Source: Apoda limacodes (Eukaryota > Arthropoda > Insecta > Lepidoptera > Limacodidae). Taken from it: a stretch of DNA of 64,000 bases. A model generated the notes under the pieces. That model ran no database searches, was not told where the DNA came from, and was given only the letters and a program-made list of their open reading frames with translations. A program made the position numbers and the translations under genes. Location: assembly GCA_946406115.1 (NCBI GenBank), contig OX291544.1:18927521-18991520 (forward strand). The letters are read 5' to 3'. Each line of letters starts with the position of its first letter. Position 1 is the stretch's first letter. Positions 34,001-43,000 of this stretch are shown here, one piece after another.

Positions 34001-37000
34001 GTACACAATTTGTATAAACACAAACTCGTGCAAAAACCGACAAAAATTTATTCCACATCACACACTTAATTGAGTAAATGGCGTAAAACTGACTCGCTTG
34101 AGTAGCTAACTGATGAGGAGTTCATTATTCGCAGAGCGAGGGAAAGTCATTATCAAAGAAGGGCAACTGCCGTCGGTTGTAAGTTAAGGTAAGATAAAGG
34201 CCTTGATAAAATCGCTGACCTATTAAAGAAGTAGGAAGTTACGCAAGTATCTGAAAAGGGAAACTGATATATTGCGTCTATAAAATATAACTTAAACGCA
34301 ACTCAAAAACATTCAAAAAAAACCCGACTGGAAAAACATTAAGAACTAAAAAAAAATAAACATTTAAGATAACTTAACTACTATAGTGTGAGCAATCTGT
34401 ACGCTATTTGAACTTGCATTGAAATGAGTCTCTGTTGGTTATAGGGAAATATTTGGTAAGTTTGAATTAGTGTTTAGTTCTTAATGTTTTTGCAATCATG
34501 TTTTTTTAATTTTTTAATTATTTATTTTTATTCACAGCTTTTAAGTGTAATTTTTTTCCAATTTTTATTACTCGCGCTTGACTATTTTATTATGTGTTAT
34601 ATATTGTCGTACTCGCCTTTTAAAGCTCTTCATTTTGATGCCCAACTCGAGGGCCTTAAAATAAAATGTTTTTAGCCCGCAAATTAAAGCACATAATATC
34701 TGCCATTTTGATTTTTTTAAGAAATTTATGTACCCAGTGTCACTCTCACAATTAAAGAAATAAATAAATATTTTTGGACATAACACACAGCGCCGTCTAG
34801 CCCCAAAGTAAGTAAAGCTTGTGTTATGGGTACCAGACAACGGATACAAATTCATAAATATTACTTTTTTTTTGTAAATACATACACATCAATCATAAAT
34901 AAACCCTGACTCAAGACAAACACAAATGTTTATATTATGACATAAATTTTTGTCAAGTGCGGGAAGCGAACCCACACCCTCTGCACAGTAGCTGGTCACA
35001 CTACCAACTAGGCTGCGAGGGAGTCAAACATCAATTACGAATACAACGACAACTCTCAAAGCCAAAATCAATAAAGCCGATCAGGCTACAGAGCGTGCCA
35101 AAGAAATATATATACATACATACACTCGAAAAACATAACTCCTTCTGGCGCGGTAGAGTAATAATAACTGTCTTGTACTCGTGTGTTAAAAAAAATGTCA
35201 CGCGCCGGGGTACAATAGAATATGAATGAAAACCCTCTTTACCCCTGATAATATATTTTCTTTTGGGAATTATATTTTGGGGTAATCCCAGTGCCAAAAT
35301 GTAAAAATGTAGGTAGTACATACGAGCAATATACAGTAGAAGAAAACTGAAGGTTGCAAATCTAATTCGAAACAACTCGGTATTTTCATCCTTTCATCAC
35401 TATATGTTTACGAAATAACTATATTTGTGAAATCAAATCCACAAGCTACAACTACATTCTTAGAAATTAGTGTAAATAGTGTTATACATGGCTCTAATGA
35501 TATACTAAATAATTCGGGACATACGAGTCATTAATATCAAACGGTTTTAAAATCGATAAGCCGATAACCTGTATTCGATAGCTCTTTTAGTTAGGCAAGG
35601 CTCATGTGTTCCACATCAGGTACTCCAGACCTTCGATCTTTATAGGCCATCTAAAAACAATCGATATCTCTAATATTATGGCTGAGCTCTTGGGTTTCAC
35701 ACAAGGGTCGTCAAGTACTCCTAATCTAGTAGTCCTAATATAGTATTAAACCCTATCTCTGAGTCAAATTTTAGCTCTCAAGGTTTTGCGGAAGCACTAA
35801 CTCTATTTTGATAGATCAGTCGGTCAGAATCGAATTTTCATAATTTTGCATCCCTATAATAACTTAAAGAATGAAGCTAGGTATAGATTAACCTGAAATT
35901 GTATGGTTCCTATGAGTCCCCTAAGCTTATTAAAAATACAGAATTTTAGCCTTCTCAAATAACCTAGTGCTGAAAATACACCGAAATGCTTCCAAAAAAA
36001 AATTAATAGTACGGTAATTTGCCTTGCGCTCGAGACTGCACTGCACTGCCCCCAGCCAGATTACTCGATTTGTCCCTCTCTCACTATTTTTATTTCGGAA
36101 TGTTACTCAACCGATACTATCTGATAAATGATTCTGATATTGTTTAATAAAAGACCGAGTCACATGTCTTCGGGGATTTAGAGTGGGTATCTGGATACAT
36201 ACACAGCCATACAATTTGTCTTCCTATATATATTTTAACATCGCCCGCTAATTTTTAATTGACTAAGTCTTCCAAAAAACTACGAATACCCGTATTGAAT
36301 TTGCTGTATCTACTATAGGATGAGTTCTACCTATTTATTTCGTTAAACGTTATTATGACGTATGTATAGCAAATAATACAGGTATATTGAAATTGGAAAG
36401 ATAAAACTTTAAGCAAAATTGCTAATTGCGTATGCCATTGTGTATATTTAAAACTATTGCTACTAATTCACCCATAATAATATAAGGTTTCAAATGGACA
36501 GCTTTTTAGGGTCCCGTACCCAAAGCGTAAAAAACGGGACCCTATTACTAAAACTCCGTTGTCCGTCCGTCCGTCCGTCTGTCACCAGGCTGTATTTCAT
36601 GAACCGGATAGTAAGACAGTTGAAATTTTCACAGAAGATGTATTTCTGTTGCTGCTATAAAAACAAATACTAAGAAACAGAATAAAATATTTAAGGGGCT
36701 CCCAAACAACAAACGTAATTTGTTTGCTCGTTTGTGCTCGATATTGATATCGACAATAGGTGGACGCTTAAGTCGAATATAAACTTTAAAAATAAACAAT
36801 GAAATTAAAATAAAACAAATATTTAAGGGGGGCTTTCGTACAATAAACGTGATTTTTTTGCCCTTTTTTATAGATAATGTTACGGAACCCTTCGTGAGCC
36901 AGTCCGACTCGCACTTGGACGGTTTCTTTATTTATTTGTCATCAAAATTATCATTTATCGCTTGTGTGTTAGTATATCTACATCATCTTTGACATATTAC

Positions 37001-40000
37001 CATATCTCTTATCACCAATCAATCATTTTCGTCTTACACGAATTTCCATACATGCACTTCAGTTGCTTAACAACATACCTCAACCTTACACGTAGATAAT
37101 GTTTTACTCTCTGTTTTTATGTTTAACAACAATTGTTGTTATAAATGGTGAAACCAGAGTCGCAATCGCCAATCTTATGACATCAAAAATTGCTGGAAGA
37201 ATACTATTTACGGAAACTGATGAAGGTGTTCATGTTACTGGATCTATAACTGGACTGGAAGCTGGCAAGTATGGATTCCACATCCATGAATTAGGTGATG
37301 TGAGTACTTGTGATGCTACTGGGGCCCATTTCAATCCAGAGGGCAATAATCATGGTGGAAGAGAACATGAACATCGACATGTTGGAGATCTTGGAAATGT
37401 AGAATTTACTGGGACTGAGAACGCCGTTGCTAGTATTGATTTTGTCGATAAGAAGATATCGCTGACCGGTCAGAATAATATTTTGGGGCGAGCGTTGGTA
37501 CTTCATGCCCAAGAGGATGATCTTGGATTGGGTGAACACGAGACTTCGTTGACTACTGGCAACGCCGGTGCGAGATTGGCTTGTGCTGTCATTGGGCTAT
37601 TAGAAAACATTAAGTAGTTTCCTGTACTTCCAAATTCTGAACCTTCTGTTGAATCCCTAATAAAAAGTAATTCTAGTAACTTTGATCAAGAAAAACTGAT
37701 TTAGTTAGAGATTTGGATTTTTTGTATATTGTGTACTTATATACTGTTAATTGAACGCCGATTTATAATTTAACGTGAAAGCTGTCACCCAAATAAACTT
37801 TTAAAATCCTATTAAGTGTCGTTCGTTTTTTTTCATTGTTTGTTTTCTCAGAACTCCGTCATTTATACACGGATTTAGAAAATATTTTTTAATTTAGGGA
37901 AAGAATAACCCACAGATTAGTCCCAATTTTAACCGACTTCAAAAAAGGAGGAGGCACGTCCTCCGTCAATTGTGAACCGATTTCAAAAATTCTTTTTTTT
38001 ATTTGAAAGAATATCCTGAGGTAGTCCCATATTAATGAAGTGGATTTAAAACTTAAGCTTTTGGAGTAAAAAATTAATAGATGTTAATTTGAAACTAGTG
38101 AAACACGCCTTTTATGTTGATGATGAAAGTATGGATGTTTTTAGTGTACGAGAAAAAAAATCGTCACTCAATAGCAAGAAATAAACTCTTTAAAAAAAAA
38201 CAACCGGGTTCAAAAAGATGCATTTAAAAGGTAAAAAATATTATTTATTGCCAAAACTCTGGTCTAAATTACCGCTTGCCGCAAAACAGGCAAACGAACG
38301 GTCACCACAGCCTGGAAACTTGCAGCACCGGGGGCATAACTCACGAGTTGCCGACCCTTTAAAAATCTAATCACTTCATTTTGTAGTCCCTGGTGAAGAA
38401 AAGACTCCTTGGCAGGGAGATCATAGCATATCTTGAGAACCCTAAAACTCTTACAAAAATACAACCCAAGTCAATTGCTAAATTGAGTAAATAAAATGAA
38501 TTTATATTACCTTATCAGCTTCATACCTCCCCACTGTTAGGCACGACCTAACCTCACCGAGGGTAATTTGGGCCATAGTCCACACGCGAGTCCAGTGCGG
38601 ATTATATTGTAGTTTGTTTTGGAAATATACTGGTTTCTGCTCAATGTTTTCATTCACCACCAAGCTAGTGGTGTGAATAATCAATGTACTTGAGAAATTA
38701 AGAAAAAGACTTATTGGTACACACGGGGCTCGCACCTCCGCCACCGTACGCAAGGTGAAATAGAAACCCCTAGGCCACCACCGACTAATACGAATCTATA
38801 ATACGAAAGCTATAAAATGAAATTTAGTCGGCTATTATAATCAGGGGTCCCATATCGGCATGGTATCTTATAATATAACTGAAATAAATAATATAAATGT
38901 CTAATATAAAAACCTTGAATTTTTCATCAATTGTTGCTCTGCTTGACTCGAACTCAGGCGAGTCGAGAAATTCACAAGGCAGGATAGGATGAAGAAACTG
39001 ATGCCCGCTCATCACGTTAACCTGTCAAATAATATCCAGCTGTTAGTTAATGTATCTATCTATATAAAAGAATTTTCAATTACCACATGTATATGCATTA
39101 CTTGAGCATGGCTTGACATTTTTATTTTACTTTTGGCAAATTTCTTTTGTTTTTAATTTTTTTTGGATATCATGGCATGTTAGCAACAACACAAAACAAA
39201 TGAAAACATTACATTTTAATTATAGATCATTTACAATCTTTCAAGCAGTCACAAACGACGACAAGCGCAAGAGTGTAATAAATGGGTCACTTGAGGCTTC
39301 TTACTACCTTGGCCGGCCCTTGTCTCCACTTGGCAAAGCATTTCGACAAGCGAGTCGGCAAAAGTGTGGCGAATGATCCATTCAAATTTTTACCTTGCCC
39401 GAGAGTAACAGGCCAAGACGATCAGTCTTCGTTAGATTCTGCATGGCGTAAGCTTCTCCGGCGTGAAGAGACATCACATGGGCAAAGTCAGGAGATACCA
39501 TCCTCTTGAACTGTAACCTCGATACCTGTCAATTTTAGTGGATGTGGAAGGAGAGCCAAGCGTATTTTACGAAAAAGTTCTTATTGAATTATTTTTTTAT
39601 TGCTGATTCTCTTACGTGGTGACTAAGGATATAGATGGAACCTCAACGTTATTTTTCTAAAAAGTTCTAATTGGACTAGCTTTTCTGTGAGGTTTGCTTG
39701 CATGGTAACCAAGGATATAGAAGGAGACACAAGTATAAGCTAGATTATCGATAAGTATGTGTATTTTCAAAAATACTGAATTCTACTTACCCTAAAAGGT
39801 TCAAAAAGTGTATTATAAACCTCTTCTAGTTCAGGATCGAACTTCACAGGCCTCATCTCGTACACCAAGTAGACGACTTGAGCCAGATTTAGGAACACGA
39901 AGCCGAAATTCCAGGAAAATGCGTCCGGTGAGCATATCACATGCCAAGCCCATATAGAATACAGCATAAAACCTATGGAAAATTAGAGTAAATGATTTAA

Positions 40001-43000
40001 GTGCACAGATACTTAGCATTTATGAAGGAAAGATAATAGCATAAAAAGAAATAATGTTAGGCCAGTAACTTGCTCTTATAACTCTGCTGAAAATATAACC
40101 ATACAAGAAGCTTATATATTGATGTCACTAGAGAGCGCAATATGAATATTTTTTTGAGGCTGAATTTTTTGACCTTGAAATCGCTTTGAGTGTATTGATA
40201 GGGTGACCATGAAAAATTACGATAAAGATATTTTTTTCACGTTTTTTTAAAACTTTAGTAGGAACATAAGTTTTCTATATTTTTAGGGTTCTGTACCATA
40301 CGGTAACTCCTCAATTATAAAAAAAAACACAGAAGGTAAAATATTTTTAAATAATACGTACCGCCCTTCCTCCTCATGACTGCCCGCCGGCCTCGCACAT
40401 CATAAATGCGCGCGATATCTCCGGAGATATTCATGGAAATCGAATGATGAACAGGGCAATTTTGTTTTAAATTAAATGCTTGTGATGAACAACGTATTTA
40501 TTTGGAAAAACCTTATTTGTTCTAAAAAAATAATGGATTATTTTAGAACAAATAAGGTTAGCATAAAAAAGGTTATAGTGAGCCAACCTTAAAATATAGA
40601 CATATGTTGTCCCAAAATTTTTTTTAGAATTTTTATAGGGGAACAATTCTGTCATACATGATTTTTGCGAAACTCTAACCGTTTACGCAGCGGAAGCTCT
40701 AAAAAGAATAAAAAAACCCCGATTTTGAAAGATTTTTCATTAGTTCACCGCTTCTATTTGTGTAAGCGTGGTGATAAATAGCCCATAACCTTCCTCGATA
40801 AATGGGCTATCCAACATTGAAAGATTTTTTTAAATCCGACCAGTAGTTCCTGAGATTAGGGCATTCAAACAAACAAACTCTTCAGCTTTATATATTAGTA
40901 TAGATTGTATGAAATTTTGTTACGAGCATCGATGTTTTTAGTGTACGAGAAAAAAAAACAATTCGTCACTCAAAATTAAAAATAAAAACAAATAAAACAA
41001 AAAACAACCGGCTTAAACCGATAAAAAAGATGCACTAAAAAGTTAAAAATAATTACTTATTTCCAAAAATCTGATCTGAAATACAGATTCAATTTGGTGT
41101 CTATGTACCTACCTAAAGTTTATAATACACTTCACTTTCACTACACCAACTTCAAATTGCAATTCAGGAGCCTTATTAGGAACAGTCTCGAGCTATTCGT
41201 AGTGTAGAAGTCGAGAAAAAAATGTATAAAAGTACATTCACCGGTTTCGAGAGGTAGGTCAGACTTTTGTACATTTTTGTCTCAATTCCAGAGTCTGAAT
41301 AGCTCGAGACTGTTTCCAATAAGCTCCCAGATCAGATTTTTGGAAATAAGTAATTATTTTGTCAAAAAGTTTTTCATTAATCAAAGGCAAGCTCATATTC
41401 GTTCCGTGCCCGGTCAAAGAGGTACCTAACTACCAAACTTAAATCTACTTACCAAACATTAAAATGGTGTGCATCCAAAGTTGTCCTTTTTTGGTACTAG
41501 GTGCACAATACGACGCCACGAACAACATGTTGGAGAGCTAAAAAAACATTTGAGTAAGCGTTTGAACACGGGTAGATACTCGTTATCAAAATGAAAACCG
41601 AACATTCAGTTATCCAGAGCCGTCTTAGCTCGGGAGTGCAAGGGAAAAATTATTGTTTTACGATAAATGTATTAAAAATTAATATAAATAATCTAAATGC
41701 GAAAGTTTGTAAGTATTTGTTACGCATTCCTGGCAAAACAACTGCACTGATTTAAGTAGTTGAAATTTAGAATGGAGATAGCTTATTGCTTAAATCGGCA
41801 TAAAGTTAACATTATAATACCCGTAGGTATGAATATAAGCAAATCCCTATAGCTACAGCTATAGCTGGCTATAGCAAACTTCCTTACAATAATCATGGCG
41901 TTACCGTAGACAACCCATGCCGATAACCCAAAATAGCGCAGACGGAGCCGCTCGCACGAGCTACATAGGTCTCTTACTAAAATTATATTTTCTGTGGCTT
42001 CATTGAACAAGGACATGTTCAATGAAGCCACTCCAGTTCAGTCTTTGGAACGTCATATTTCTCAGTTGTGATATTTGAGTTTGTACTTGTATGTTCCAAT
42101 TATGTTCTCAAATATTGCATTTTTACATGTGTGCTGCCATATTAAAAACTTTAGGAATTATATGAAAAAGGCAATAAACACTTAAAAATATATACCTTGC
42201 TATAGCATACTTTCTCTCTATAATCAAGGAGAAGCCATATAAATCCTTCGCTGATAACCGAATTTAACGCGATGGGTGCCGCGCGAAAGATATTGAATAA
42301 AAAAATGTCAAACAAAATCTTCCAGAAATTGGATTTCGTACAATGATGTATTAAACCGGACTCAGAATCTGTTTGCAATTCGTGTAAACAAAAATGACCT
42401 TGATGCGCGTCTTTCGCTTTGTTAGTCTATGCAACATATACATTAATACGTATAATAATTGTCATTGTAAATTTGAAATTTTGTAGATTTTAGGTTTAAT
42501 CAGTGTCGTGATTTGAAAACCAGTTAAAGAATGTGACAATAAAGGTAATCATGTAAGTATTTTAATGATTTACGATTAAATTACCAGAAAAAGTTAATAT
42601 TAAGTAAAGTGAGGTTATGTTTACAAGATTTGCATAGAGATGCTTTTATGTGGCAAAAAAACTTACGTTTAAGTTTTTTTCGATGTTGACTACCCAGAAA
42701 AAAATTGTTAATTAAAATGCAGACGGCCCTGCATTTGCCAGTCTATATACGAATTGCACCTAAATTATTTTTGACAGACTAATTAAAAATATGAGTGTAT
42801 AATTGTATAGGTCCATAAGAATCAATCCACAAAAAAATATCGTTTCCGCCGATTTTTGCATTTCATTTGTGAGTTAGGGGATGCTTCTTTATCGCTTAAG
42901 ACATTATTTATGTAAAAATAGCTCGTTTTAACATTAACATAATTTTCAACATTTTTTAGTTTAGGTATCTGTAGATCTTATAAAATTTCTTACATCAATT

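Noticed and set aside
34953..35026. tRNA gene on the minus strand
   Set aside because: A and B boxes are present, but the cloverleaf does not pair and the sequence continues into the known SINE body.
38502..38753. Minus-strand 83-codon frame as an extra Popeye exon
   Set aside because: The sequence has pol III box words and a repeat tail; exons 6 and 7 already join in phase at a conserved motif.
39113..39509. Plus-strand open frames opposite Popeye exon 5
   Set aside because: The minus strand carries conserved Popeye residues with consensus splice sites; the plus frames are shadows of it.
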